From positions 62,001-126,000 of the forward strand of contig JAJFPB010000001.1 of the NCBI GenBank assembly GCA_020881915.1: 64,000 bases of DNA. Direction: 5' to 3'. Below are positions 10,861 to 23,198 of this stretch, piece by piece. The notes beneath the pieces are model-generated. The model did not search any database. It was not told the origin of the DNA and was given only the letters and a program-made list of their open reading frames with translations. Each line of letters begins with the position of its first letter. Position 1 is the first letter of the stretch. The stretch comes from Paramyrothecium sp. XJ0827. Taxonomy: Eukaryota > Ascomycota > Sordariomycetes > Hypocreales > Stachybotryaceae. Both the position numbers and the translations under genes were made by a program.

Positions 10861-13800
10861 CAAATAACTTATTTATTCTAAAAATCTGATTCTTTATTAA
10901 TATTGCGCTTATAATTAAAAGAATTTAAATCTGCGTTACACCCAAAAGTACTTAAGTCTAGATAATTATTATTTGTAGCATTGCTAGCCGCTATAGCAAT
11001 ATTAACACCGCTAGGGGCCTAGAAGCCTGCCTCTTTATTATCTTCGTATTCCAAATTAAGGTCATCTTCAATACCCAGTGCCTTCTTGGCCTCCAAGATA
11101 TTAGGTATAGTTAGATTTTGATCTAGGAATTAATTACTGCTATATTTATTAGTATTAGGTAATGTTATATTATTAACCGAAGGGTTATAAGAGTTAAGGA
11201 TCTTTAAGAGGCACTAAGGGCTTAGAAAATTCTTCAGAACCTAGGACTCCTTAAGAGTAGTTATATTATTAATATTGTCCTTGCCTGAAGTAATATTATT
11301 AATCTATTTATAGCCTTTAATTGTAGTAGTATCTAAATTCCTAATTATAATAATAGATTTAATATAGAACTAGGTGCTACGGCCTTTAATATCTTCTTTA
11401 GCCTTCTAATCTCTGGCAAATAAGCCCCTTATTTATCTTTTAATATCTGCTCTATCTTTCTAGTATTACTAGATAGTATCTATTTTAGTAGGTTATATTG
11501 CAGATACTAGGAGGAGAATTATTATTAGTAGGTAAGCTTTATCTCTATATATAAGCCTCTAGTAGTATTTTATCTCTCTTTTATATATAAAGTAGATATT
11601 ATTAAGTAACTTTGGTTATTTGTGGGCTATATATATAGTAGAATTATAAACTTTAATCAGTCTCTCTACTATAAGCTCTTATTAGTAGTACCTATGTTAG
11701 TAATAAGTATCTTTTATTGTATGTAGACTAGTAATTATATATGCCTTTTACTATTACTCTTCTTATTATTAAAATTTATTTAGTTATTAATCTATACTTA
11801 GATATCTAGGTCTTGTAGTTTCTTAGTTATATATATAAGTTACTTTACTTCCTACTAGCTTTAGGTAATCTATAACTCTTTTAAAACCTAAAGCCAAGCC
11901 TTATCTTTATATAAGAATTAAGAACTCTTCTTATTTAAATACCTAATAAAGAAGATAATTAAGTTATAGTTAATAGCTTTAGTTACTTATAAGAGATTTA
12001 AAGTAACTAGCTATATAGCTATTATAGTATTATATAGTAGTATGTAATTAGAGTTAATCTATATATAAAAATAATACTAATATATAATATTAAAAGTACC
12101 CTTAAATTTAAATATTTATAACTTATTAGTATATTTCTATATATATAGTATCTTAATGGTTAAGGGTGGTCTAGGGCTATATACTAGTAGCTATATATCT
12201 ATTAAATTAACTAAGAATACTTTATATCTATTATCTATAATAATCTTAAAGTTAGAAGTAGAAGAGGCAGGTTAATCTAATATGTTTTTGCCTCTAATAA
12301 TATTTTACCTATTTAAAGCCTATTTAGGGGTGATTTTTAGTAACTGGCCTAGATAAGGTTATAGTATTATCTCGGTATTATTAGAGCTCGAGCTATATAT
12401 ATTTCCTATTTCGAAAATAATAGAAGCTGAAGTTCAGTGAAATAAGATAGTAAAGAATATAATATTATAATATAATATAATATAGGATTAAATAAAAAAT
12501 GTAGAAGTATAGAGGCAAGAGGGATAAAGCCTTTATATAAGAATAATGTACTCTCTTTTACTTATGGGGGGGCTTAATGTAATCTATATCTCAACCACAG
12601 CCATTATATCCCATATAGTTTATAAGGGCCAGAAACTGGGACTTAGACCATTACTTGGGCCCATATTACCTTAGCCCCTATTGCAGCTTCTATCCTAGGC
12701 TGATAGAGCAAATCTCAGGTAATAGCAATAGTCTTGAGAGGCTTTCTAGTAAGCTATTTATACTGGTCCTTCTAGTAGTCTAAGTTAATCCCTGCAGTCC
12801 TATATAGCTACCCTTCCTCCTTTATAATACCTAAGCTATTAGTAAGTTAAGATAGTATTAAAATCTAGATTTTCTATCTAATAACTAAGGCATAGCCCCT
12901 AAATACTGCTTCCCTAGTATTTAGGTATGGCTATTAATCCTATAGCATTGCCCTTCTATTTATGTCCCTACTACCCTTGGCGTTTAAGACTAAGGGGTTA
13001 AGAAGGCTCTAATTATCTTTAGCTATATATTTATTTCGGTCCCTCCATTAGTGGAACTATCTTAGGTAAATTATAAGCAGATCACTATCTATTAGGCTTT
13101 TACTAAATCTAAGCTACATATAGTATTTGGCTTTTTAATTAGAAGAACTCTATCTTTGTACTTAGAGTTACTAAAACCAGGATCTAGTATATGCCTTAGT
13201 AAGATAATATAAGGAATATAGCGTAGGCTAATAATAGAGTGGTTATACTAAAATATTTTAAAGCTTCCTATTTACCTATTAGGCTTATTTAATATTAGTA
13301 TAATACTGCAGCCCCTAAGTATTATACCCTAAGAAACTCTTCCCTTGAACCTTGAATAAGGGATTATCTGCTCTGCCTTGGCTCCTTGCTGGCCAATACA
13401 TGCATAAGTGAGTCTTGGCCTCTCTTGTCACCACTGCTGATCTTGCTGTATGTATCTTGAGAGTTGTAGAATGAGCAATGGAGTTAAAAGCCCACATTAG
13501 CCTTGGCGTATTCGATTCTACGTGAGCTTATGATGAGGCATTTTCCAAGGTAATATTGGACTACTAATCTTTACTTGCAGCATTACTAACCCTATTATAT
13601 ATATTTAAGATCGCGCTAATCTTATTAATTACCATTAATAGGCTTTATATAGGCCAATATTATCTTCTCCTAATAATAACTCGGCCTATCCCTTGACCTT
13701 GGTCTTGTTCTTGTAGGTATAGTATGACCTTGATCCATAGATGCCTGTTAATGAGCTAATATACTAAATGCCCCTAAATTAATGCCAAGCGCTACCGGTC

Positions 13801-15258
13801 TACGCCCAACTTATATTACTTATTATTCCTTTTACCTCCTGTTTATCCTTAATAGCCGGAAGCCTTATTTATATTAGTAACTCCATTAGCGAAATTACTT
13901 TAGGTAACTTATAAGTAAATTATCTTTTCCTATTTATTATTTGCTAAAACTTAGTAGTCTTTAGTATAGTTTATTTTAGGAGAGTTATACACTATCCTTA
14001 AGTTCTAAGCAGTTCCTCGGGAGGCCTCTAAGTGGTTTTTAAATATAGAAAGTAGCCCATTCTCTCTAATATGTGGTTTATTAGTACTAAAAAATGGGAA
14101 TATAGTAGAAAATTTATTATTAATAAATATTAGATATAGTAGAATAGAGGACCAGAACTAGGAATACTAATAGAGAAGAATAGTAGGTATTTTTATCTAG
14201 TAGAAAACAGTACCTAGTCTAGATTAAATAGCAGAAACGGCTATGTATTATAAGCGCTTGGCCATAGTACTAGGACTTTAAGCTACTTTGGCTTAATCTT
14301 AAAATAAAGAAAATAAAGTAGCAAAGAGATAGTCAGGATATATTTAGTTATATAGGCTTATTTATATACCCTTGTATTTTTATAACTACTAGCATTAGTA
14401 CTGTAGAGTATAGTAACTAGTAGTAACCTATAATTACCTTAAAATGGTTAAAATATATATATATATCTAGTAGAGAATAGGTATACCCTCTCTTTCTTCT
14501 AGCTAATGGGAAAAAATTAAACCCTAATTTAAAGCTAACCTAAGTAGTAATAGACGGTTATAGTATACTATAATATAGGGAGTAACTGCCCTAAAATAGT
14601 TAAATGCGCATATAGTAGACTTATAGGAATAAACTAAGTTTAGTCCAAGTTAAGGTTCTACTCTGGATAGTATATTAAGGTCTTGCTACCCAATAAAGTA
14701 TAGCTTGATATGCCGAATAATGTAGTATGTCTACAGGACTTATAATATATTACATTAAAAGGATTTTATTCTTATATACTGGACTTTTAAGATTATTAAT
14801 CCTTTATTTACCATAGATATATGTTTTTATAAAACTTAATAATATTTTTCTTTTATTTTATATAGTATATACTTATTACTACTATAAGATATACTTAATA
14901 TAGCTCTAAAATTACTTATCTCTAGATAATAAATGCTAGTATTTTCTAAACTCTTAGTTAGATCTAATATTATCTTCTGCTACTTTTAAATATATTCTTA
15001 AATTTAAGAATAAGTTCCGGGGCATTAATTTCATTCTTAGGCTCAAGTATTAGTTTCTAGTGGATTTAGTAGTACTAGATTATATTAACTACTTCTTTTA
15101 TTAGTTCACCATTAATATCCCACTACTCTACTAGGTAGTAGACCTTATACTTAGGTACTAGAGTTAATTTCTAATAAATTAAATAGAAACTAATACTACT
15201 AATAATTTCCTTGCCTATTATAGTATTAATTCCCTAATTTTTATCTATAGAGGCTACT
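10861..15258. repeat. AT-rich RIP-decayed repeat block, left flank of the chromovirus
   Basis: TA-dominated sequence with dense stop codons. It contains a decayed minus-strand ORF near its left end (10990-11480), a GC-richer patch at 13315-13520, and two weakly similar plus-strand segments near 13021-13120 and 13861-13950. The chromovirus at 15264 is inserted into this block; the block continues after 23198. Confidence 0.7.
10990..11480 (-). pseudogene. Unidentified RIP-decayed ORF (C-terminal part)
   Basis: On the minus strand a protein-like frame can be followed: an acidic/helical segment (LEAKKALGIEDDLN, 11040-11110) ending at a TAG, preceded by stretches such as LLKILNSYNPS. Its stops are TAG or TAA at positions that could have been Trp or Gln, as RIP produces. 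The family is not recognised; presumably a transposon protein. Confidence 0.35.
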
Positions 15259-15263
15259 AATAA

Positions 15264-15870
15264 TGTCACGACCCGCACTAACCTCATAACTAAGCCAGAA
15301 CGGAATAACAATGACCCGCACCAGCTATAACGGATGCTACGTAGAGGAACTGGACGAACCGGTTGGAGGACCACGATTCAAACACATGCCGACCCTCACC
15401 AAAGACATGGTCACGTAGGACCAACAAAGTAACAGGTTCAGGCGCACAACAGGGGAATACATTGGGCGCAACGCTGTAGCCATCCTAGGGATTCAAAGGG
15501 GTACGGTACCAGCCTGGCTAGGCAGAAAGAAGACTAGCGGCCCCTCCAACCAATAAGGGCAAGATCATAGGATCTAGAGAATGATCCCCAGATCCGGATC
15601 TAGGGATCTGAAGTATAATCCCCAGATCCCAGATAATACGACAAGTATATAGATGGGAGAACTCTACCTTAGGATAGATAGAAGATGACCAGCTATCAAT
15701 AACATATAGTCCCCGAGATAACCTTTATCGCACTGTTCTCTCATAGACTAGTGATAACCCCTTGTATGCTTCAGATACTTTCCCGTCGTTCTGTCTAAGG
15801 ACAAACGAACCCCCAACAATCCTTAGTTACCCTATACCTTCCGGTGTAAGGCTACCCTCAGATCGTCACA
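15264..15870 (+). repeat. 5' LTR of the chromovirus
   Basis: 607 bp, starting TGTCACGACC and ending GATCGTCACA (TG...CA). It pairs with 22587-23193. The promoter and RNA start expected in an LTR were not located. The sequence after it (CGTTAATAGC) does not begin with TGG, so no ordinary tRNA primer site is visible. Confidence 0.95.
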
Positions 15871-18296
15871 CGTTAATAGCTCTTGTTCCAGGCGACGCCA
15901 TCATACCTGAAGCAATATTGAAAATAGCAGGTAAGTCAACCAAGCCAACCCCCAAGGGAAAGGAGGCAGCCCGCCCTGCGGCACCAAGGCCTCCACCCAC
16001 CAAGGTTACTCCCGAGAAAACCCCCTCAGGAGACAACATCGTCATAGGCAAAGACCCGGCCTCGCAATCAGACTCTGACGACGACAACAAAATCGCCGCC
16101 CTACGAGCAAAAGTCCAGGAGGACATCCGGATCACTAATAAAAAACTCAATCAACTCCAAGACAACGTCCTTGACGCTCAACAAGCCTACGAACTAAAGC
16201 AGCTTATCGAAACTCTCAAGAAGGAGATAGCCAATATAGTACAACTCCACGTAGAGGAATCTAAGAAAAACGGGGAAATGCTCGAACAACTCCGGAACGC
16301 AAACCTCGGCGGAGCCACGGGGGCCCAGAAAGACAAGGGAGCCATCCTGCAAACCAGAAAGCCCAAGCCCTTCGACAGCACCCCGAGCAAGCTCCAAACA
16401 TTCATTATATTGCTTAAAGCGTATTACCTAGATTACCCCTTACTCTTCGTATAGGACCATGATAGGGTCATGTTCGCGGCTCGCAACCTAACTGGGAAGG
16501 CATAAACCTGGTTTGAGCCTACACTCCGAGACTATGTTAATAATACTTCTATCTTTTGGATGGACTATACCGAACGTGTCTTCGCGAGCTTCCAGAAGTT
16601 CGAGGAAGAAATTGGATGCATTTTTGGGATAACCAATGAAATACGGGACGCCGAGAGAGCCCTTGACTCGCTTAGACAGACCAGGTCCTGCGCTGAGCTT
16701 GTCGCCGAGTTCCTCCGCATTACCGTGCCACTCTATTGGCCAGAGGATGTCCTGAAGAAGACCTTCTACGATAGGGTTAAACCCGACGTAAAAGACGAAC
16801 TTATTAAAGTTAAGTGCGACGAAGTCTTACTATTGGAATATATGTACGAAGCAGTGGAAATTGATAACCGCAATTGGGAATGCCGCAAGGAACGGGGATA
16901 AGAAGATAAAGCGAAGAAATTTAAAACCCCCTACTAGGCAAACCAAGGAAAGAAGAAATTTGTCCCCACTTCTTTTGGAACCGCCCCTGGACCCATGGAA
17001 ATCAATACCATCTAGAAAAGCAAGGACCTCACTTGCTACAACTGCGGAAAAAAGGGACATTATGCCCGCGACTGCTGAAGCAAGCCTTAGGAAGGCAAGA
17101 AAATGTACCTTCGGCCAGTTACGGAAAATAAGCGAAATATTAATATTGTGGAATGACGCACCATTAATATCGTCGAGAAATGGGAACCCACTGAGGATAT
17201 CCCCGATCGATAAGTGATGATCGAAGATATATCTAACGTTACCAGTCTGATTAACTCGCTGTGCGATACACCTACGGTTAGCGAACCCTCGGATGATGAA
17301 TTAGAATCTAGCGCGGATACCGCTGAAGGTGCCCCACTCCTACTTAACTACATACTGGTCGAAGCTGGGACCAAATGATATAACCTACTCCTTGGAGATC
17401 GGGAAGTATACATCCGAGCGGTAACCACGAAGGTAGCCATGAACTTATGGGGAGCAAGGTTTACCATCGACTCTTAATGTGACCCCCTGTTTAACCCCGA
17501 TCACTACAGATATAATGAAATCTCATGGGCGTCTTGTGTGATATACCAATGCCCGATCCACCTTGCAACCAAGGCTAAATAAAATGCATTCCCTACGTGC
17601 GCATGAGGCACCAAGATGGAAAACCCCTATATGTTTGAGGAGATGCCCTATTGGGAGGTCAAAATGCACCACCTCCGGTATCAAATCGCGATCCTTGGAC
17701 TAAGCGAGGAATACCCCGAAGAATGTTACTTTGAGGCAGGAGAAACCTGCGAAACCAATGAATGCTAGATATACTACCGAATAAAAATCAACCGACTCTA
17801 CCGACTCCAAGGCAAATATGGAAGGGAGTATACCTAGTTGGAAAACGCGCTCCTCAACGAAGACCACGAACACATCGAAACAGCGATCTTGCAATTTCTC
17901 GATGGGCTCCTAAGAAGGGAATACCACTGCAGGACGGGGCACTCTGCCCGCAACTGCAAGAAGAAAACCCCCACCGCCCACGGGACTGAACCCGGCCCCA
18001 TGGAGATCAGCTGCACCGAAGACAGCCTATGCCGCTACTACGACTGCAAAAAACACGAGGCAGAAAGGATATGCCTTCGCAGGGAAATGGAACCTAAGAT
18101 GACAGGTACCACAAAGGAAGAATGTACCTGGGAGCACGAAGAACACTGCTACCTACACCAAACCTGCTACGGGCACACCATCTGCACAAAAGAGATGAGC
18201 AATGAATCGCCCATTAGCATTAGAGAAGCCAAATAAAGGATTGATAGGATCCCTGTCTAAAGTAACTAGGCAAAAAACGAGGCCCGTTACCTGTAA
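15871..18296 (+). pseudogene. gag: Chromovirus Gag (decayed)
   Basis: Structural protein that would build the virus-like particle and package the RNA. One frame is continuous from the LTR to about 18296. It holds a Pro/Lys/acidic N-terminal linker, a coiled-coil-like segment (about 16110-16290), and the capsid region with PLLFV and TWFEP motifs of fungal Gypsy Gag. A CX2CX4HX4C zinc knuckle follows (CYNCGKKGHYARDC, 17034-17075), then a long acidic Cys/His-rich tail with a degenerate second knuckle (CRTGHSARNC, about 17930). Stops at 16452, 17076, 18234, 18258, 18267 and elsewhere fit RIP of Gln and Trp codons. No good ATG was found after the LTR; the frame is open from within the LTR. The last in-frame stop, 18294-18296, lies just past the slippery site. 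Confidence 0.85.
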
Positions 18297-18302
18297 CTGG
18301 GC
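18272..18302 (+). promoter_or_regulatory. Predicted -1 ribosomal frameshift site between gag and pol
   Basis: The heptamer A AAA AAC (18272-18278) lies so that AAA and AAC are codons of the Gag frame, and a -1 slip enters the Pol frame that then runs through the protease. A stem-loop follows after only 3 nt (18282-18302): GCCC and GTTA pair with TAAC and GGGC with one bulged T and a CCTG loop. The spacer is shorter than the usual 5-9 nt. The equivalent place in the second element (56547-56553, minus strand) reads AAAAAAT. Confidence 0.6.
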
Positions 18303-21300
18303 TACAAGGTGACGGAAGGAAGCAATGTACTATAGCCGTAGTCCAAAAAGAGGACCAGGCAGAATGGCAAGGGTATTACGTTGACTTTACAGTCTAGGGC
18401 GTAATATTCGACGCCAGAGTGGATACTGGCGCCGAAGAAAATTACATCGATCTAGATTTTGTGAACCGACACCAAATCCCATGGAGGAAAAAGGCGAGGA
18501 AATACTAGGCCGCCAGTACGGAAGGTATTCCGCTTACCTACAACTAAGGATGGGTTGATAGAGAAGTTGCCCTTAGCGCAATGACGTAAGGGATTACCTA
18601 CGAAGTCACTCTAGATATCATCAGCACCCGATCCGATATACTCCTGGGTAAACTATGGTTAAAAGATTGAAGACCTACCTTTGACTGGGACACTAGCCAA
18701 GTCACAATAGCGGAATTGCGACCGCCCTAAGCAAGGAAAAGGAAACCAAAAGGAAGGAAAGAAGTAAATGTTTGCGATGAAACCCCGTCTAGGAAAGGAA
18801 GGACCCTCCTGAGATAGAAGGATTGTTAGGCAAAAGCCAAAGTATTAACCAATAACGGAATACGACCTGGTATATGACACAAGTAGAGCCAAGTAGTATC
18901 TACCTATGAAAGGAAAGTAATTAACCTTATCTACACCCTTGCGTATAGCATTAAGGAGTAAACGCAAGTAAAATAAGAAGTGGAAGATAGACTTGCAAAT
19001 ATCCCAGAAAAGTACCGCAAATATACGAAGCTATTTGCGGAAAACCTGGAAAGTAGGCTCCCCGAATACTTAGAATGGGACCACGAAATCTGCCTGATCG
19101 ACGGAAAAAAGACCTATTTCCTACCGATCTACAACCTTAATGCTGAAGAACTGAAGATATTGAAAGAATATATTGACGAGAACCTTAAAAAAGGATATAT
19201 CTGACGATCAATATTACCTGCTGGATACCCTGTTATGTTCGTCCCAAAAAAAAACGGAAAACTCCGCCTATGCATGGACTATCGCCGACTAAATGATATT
19301 ACGATCAAAGATAGGATACCTTTGCCCCTTATCACCGAAATGAGAGATTGTCTGTACGGTAAAACGATCTTCACCGCGCTTGACCTCAAAGGTGCCTATA
19401 ACCTGATTAGAATAAAGAAAGGAGATGAATGGAAGACCGTATTTCGTACGAAATTCGGACTCTTTGAAACCTTAGTAATGCTGTTCGGCCTAATTAACGC
19501 ACTAGCTACATTTCAATGTATGATCAACTACGTTTTAAGAGAATTTGTAGATGACTTCGTTGTAGTCTACTTGGACGATATACTTATCTTCTTAGAAAAC
19601 GAGGAATAACACGAAGAGTACGTACATAAAGTGCTCTAGGCGCTACAAGACGCCAAACTTCTAGTGGAACCCACCAAGAGTAACTTCTACGTACACAAAG
19701 TAGATTTCCTCGGACATACCATTCGACCCAACGAGATTCAAATAGAGAAAAGCAAAATCGCAGCAGTCAAGGAGTGGAAGCCCCCCACAGATAACGTCAA
19801 AGACGTCCAGAGTTTCCTAGGATTCGCAAACTATTACAGACGCTTCATCAAATACTTTGGAAAGATCGCCAGACCACTAATGGATCTAACCAAAAAAGAC
19901 ATACCTTTCAAATAGACCTCAGAGGCCCAGCAAGCCTTTAAAGAAATCAAAGAACAAATCATCAGTAAGCCTATTTTAGCGACTTTCGACCCAAAGAAGC
20001 AAATCATCCTAGAAACCGACGCCTCCGACTACGCCCTTGGCACCACCATCGGACAAATCGGAGATAACAAACTCCTACACCCCATTACTTTCTAGTCCAA
20101 GAAAATCACCGGACCTCCGCTCCGCTACCCCATCTACAACAAAGAGTTCATGGCAATTATTAAAGCATTCAAGGAATTTCGACATTACCTCATAGGTACA
20201 GAACATAAGGTCAAGGTCTACACCGACCACCAAAACATTGCCTACTTCGCCACAACCCAAACCCTAACAGCAAGACAAGTCCACTATACAGAAACACTCG
20301 CACCTTTTGATTACAAGATCATCCACCAGAAAGGATCCGAGAACGGACGCGCTAACGCACTAAGCCGGAAAAGCAAATACAAGCAAGAAATCCCCAAGGT
20401 AACGCAACAACTATTACACCTCAACTCAGAAGGGAACTACAAGCAGAAAACCATCAACCTGATCGAAACCCACAGGATCGAAACCGAAGACAAGTGGTAC
20501 AACAAAATCAGAGAATGGAGCAAGAAACACATCACGCACATCATAGAAGTACCCATAGAAGCAAAAATAGAACACAGCGCAGTACCCATACACAACAACC
20601 AAATATAGATTCCAGAAGAAATAAGAGAAGAAATTCTGACCGAAATCCACAGACACCGTACCATTGGACACAAGGGAATCAAAAAAACCATAGAAGCAGT
20701 ATATCAGATATACAGCTACCCTGGGATGAAGAAAGACATAGAAAGAGTCATAAGAAAATACAACATCTACAACAAAACCAAAACCTCAAGGCACAAACCT
20801 TACGGACACCTCCAACCACTACCAGTACCAACTAGACCCTGGCAATCGATCTCATGGGACTTCATCGTTAAGCTTCCCCGATCAAAGAAGCCAAGCTCTA
20901 AAGACAGCTATAACAGCATTTTCGTTATTCTCAATAGGTTCACCAAATACACCTACTTCATCGCCTACAACAAGGCAACTAACACCAAAGACATAGCATA
21001 CCACTATTACAAGTACATTGCAAGCCAACATAGCACGCCAGAAGAAATCATCTCCGACAGAGGACCCACATTCGCATCCAAGTTCTAGCAAGAATTAGCA
21101 GCTCTCCTAGGCATTAACCACAAACTAAGCACTGCCTACCATCCACAGACAAATGGACAAACAGAACACACAAATCAAACCTTAGAACAATACCTCCGCT
21201 ATTACATCGACTACCAGCAGAAGAATTAGGTAAAATGGCTACCTATGGCGCAATACTGCTACAACAGTACCAAGTCAGAAACCACCAAAATATCACCATT

Positions 21301-21979
21301 CTACGCAAATTACGGGTTTAAACCAACCATCGAGCACGCCAAACGTAAAGGACCCCTCAACGAACTAGCCATCATCGAGGCAAAAGAACTCAAACAATTA
21401 CACAACGCAATAAAACAAGAAATTTCATTTATAAATTAGAAAATGAAGAAATATTATGACGCAAAAAGATCGCCAGAGCCGATCTTCGAGGAGGGAGACA
21501 TGGTCTACCTACTCAGAAAAAACATAAAAACAACGCAACCAAGCAACAAGCTGGACTACAAAAAACTCAGACCCTTCAAAATCTTACGCAGAATCAAAGA
21601 CGTCAACTACGAACTAGAACTCCCGGACACAATAAAATACCACCCAGTGTTTCACGTGGCACTCCTGGAACCAGCACCAGACAACGAACCCGCAGAAGAA
21701 TCTATCGAGGTACTCGCAGAAGAAGAAGAATACAAAGTAGAACGAATAGTCGCATACAAACAAACCGAAGACGGCGAAGAACTATATTTCGTTAAATAGA
21801 AAAACTACGACAACAGCGAAAACACATAGGAAACCCCGGACAACCTAGAAAACGCCCCTAAGATCCTCAACCAGTTTCGGAAGCGCGCAGCACTAAAGAA
21901 CCCACCGCGAAACCCATCATCGCAAGCAAAGAAGGATCCAGGGCAACGTCAGGATAAACCGCATCCCAAGAGGAAGTAA
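18272..21979 (+). pseudogene. pol: Chromovirus Pol polyprotein (decayed)
   Basis: One frame, -1 relative to Gag. Aspartic protease with DTGAEENY at 18422. Reverse transcriptase about 18980-19640, with the intact catalytic YLDD (about 19568). RNase H about 19980-20320 (ETDASDYALG; YTDHQN). Integrase about 20600-21200: an HHCC zinc finger whose two Cys positions are Tyr (20759, 20768; TGC/TGT-to-TAC), then the D,D,E core ([28 protein letters not shown]). The C-terminal chromodomain (about 21740-21860) has VERIVAYK and LYFVK followed by TAG and KNY, where chromodomains have VKWKNY. About a dozen in-frame TAG codons break the frame. Chromodomains bind histone H3K9 methylation and steer insertion to heterochromatin, which fits the surroundings. 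Confidence 0.93.
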
Positions 21980-22364
21980 AATCGGAACCAAGAAGGTCCT
22001 CAGTGGAGGAACGAGCCGGAGCCACCACAAGACACTCCGCCTCCTCCTGCTCAACCCGCTCCAACTCTTCCACGGAATCAAGACCCCTCGAAATCGCCCA
22101 CATCATCTTTTCGAACCACAATTTCTTCTATTTCCGCAGACGCTCCACCTTGGCGTCCATAGCGCATCAAGCGTCCTCAGCGGCCTCCAACTCGGCCTCA
22201 AGTTTAGAATATTAAGACGCAATTTTCCGAAGTTAGGCGGCCAAAAGACCTTGAGCGTCGCACATCAATTGATGATCACAAATGCACTTATAGCAACAAG
22301 AAGAATCATCAGAAGAAGCAATGCACTCTCGATGCTGCTTTTCGCAGTAGCCGCAAGAAGGCAT
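21867..22364 (-). pseudogene. Antisense Cys-rich ORF of the chromovirus (decayed)
   Basis: A 166-codon frame runs antisense between the chromodomain and the 3' LTR, overlapping the 3' end of pol by about 110 bp. It starts MPSCGYCEKQHREC and has eight or more Cys within its first 50 residues. A helical charged middle follows (VERLRK; EELERVEQEEAE), then a region with SSWDAVYPDVALDPSLL. Four in-frame stops (two TAA, TGA, TAG) fall where CAA/CAG/CGA/TGG could have been. Outside those stops the frame remains protein-like throughout. A RIPed counterpart is visible at 52404-52930 in the second element. I believe antisense ORFs of this kind recur in fungal Gypsy elements, but their function is unknown to me; a zinc-binding protein is only an inference from the Cys spacing. 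Confidence 0.65.
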
Positions 22365-22586
22365 AGTAATAGAAGATTTGAAAATAAGCTCCAGCAAATT
22401 GTCGCACTGAACGGTTTTTAGATAGCGGACACGGGTATTGGCACTCTTCGCTACTCAGTTAGGCATGGTGACCACATACGCGGGAAGAGGACAAGAAAGA
22501 GAAACCTACCGAACGAGGGAACCATCAACCTTATATACAAACAAGACACTAGGCCGCAAGACACGGCCTCAGAAGGAGGAGTATCG
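22365..22586 (+). other. 3' untranslated part of the chromovirus with polypurine tract
   Basis: Non-coding. A purine run AGAAGGAGGAG (about 22571-22581) lies just before the 3' LTR, as expected for the plus-strand primer. Confidence 0.55.
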
Positions 22587-23193
22587 TATCACGACCCGCA
22601 CTAACCTCATAACTAAGCCAGAACGGAATAATAATGACCCGCACCAGCTATAATAGATACTACATAGAGGAACTAGACGAACCGGTTGGAGGACCACAAT
22701 TCAAACACATGCCAACCCTCACCAAAGACATGGTCACGTAGGACCAATAGAGTAATAGGTTTAGGCGTACGACAGGGGAATATGTTGGGCGCGACGCTAT
22801 AGCCATCCTAGGGATTCAAAGGGGTACAGTACCAGCCTGGCTAGGCAGAAAGAAGACTAGCGGCCCCTCCAACCAATAAGGGCAAGATCATAGGATCTAG
22901 AGAATGATCCCCAGATCCGGATCTAGGGATCTAAAGTATGATCCCCAGATCCCAGATAACACAACAAGTATATAGATAGGAGAACTCTACCTCAGGATAG
23001 ATAGAAGACAACCAGCTATCAATAACATATAGTCCCCAAGATAACCTTCATCGCACTATTCTCTCATAGACTAGTGACAACCCCTTGTGTGCTTCAGATA
23101 CTTTCCCGTCGTTCTGTCTAAGGACAAACGAACCCCCAACGATCCTTAGTTACCCTATACCTTCTGGTGTAAGGCTACCCTCAGATCGTCACA
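22587..23193 (+). repeat. 3' LTR of the chromovirus
   Basis: 607 bp, same length as the 5' LTR. It starts TATCACGACC (the terminal TG became TA, a RIP-type change) and ends GATCGTCACA, followed by the AATAA duplication. About 35 transitions and no transversions or gaps were seen against the 5' LTR. Confidence 0.95.
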
Positions 23194-23198
23194 AATAA

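Larger units (their letters stand above)
15259..23198 (+). mobile_element. Complete Ty3/Gypsy chromovirus with target duplication
   Basis: A 7,930-bp LTR retrotransposon (15264-23193) flanked by a perfect 5-bp duplication AATAA (15259-15263 and 23194-23198). Order: LTR, gag, protease, reverse transcriptase, RNase H, integrase, chromodomain, antisense ORF, LTR. The two 607-bp LTRs differ at about 35 positions by eye, every one a C/T or G/A transition, so RIP rather than age explains most divergence. Gag and Pol are interrupted by many TAG/TAA codons, so this copy cannot move by itself. It sits inside older, far more heavily mutated repeat sequence, so it is a later insertion. Confidence 0.95.

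Noticed and set aside
15264..23193. A functional, mobile retrotransposon
   Set aside because: Gag and Pol carry many stops, the integrase zinc finger has lost both Cys, and the 3' LTR has lost its terminal TG.
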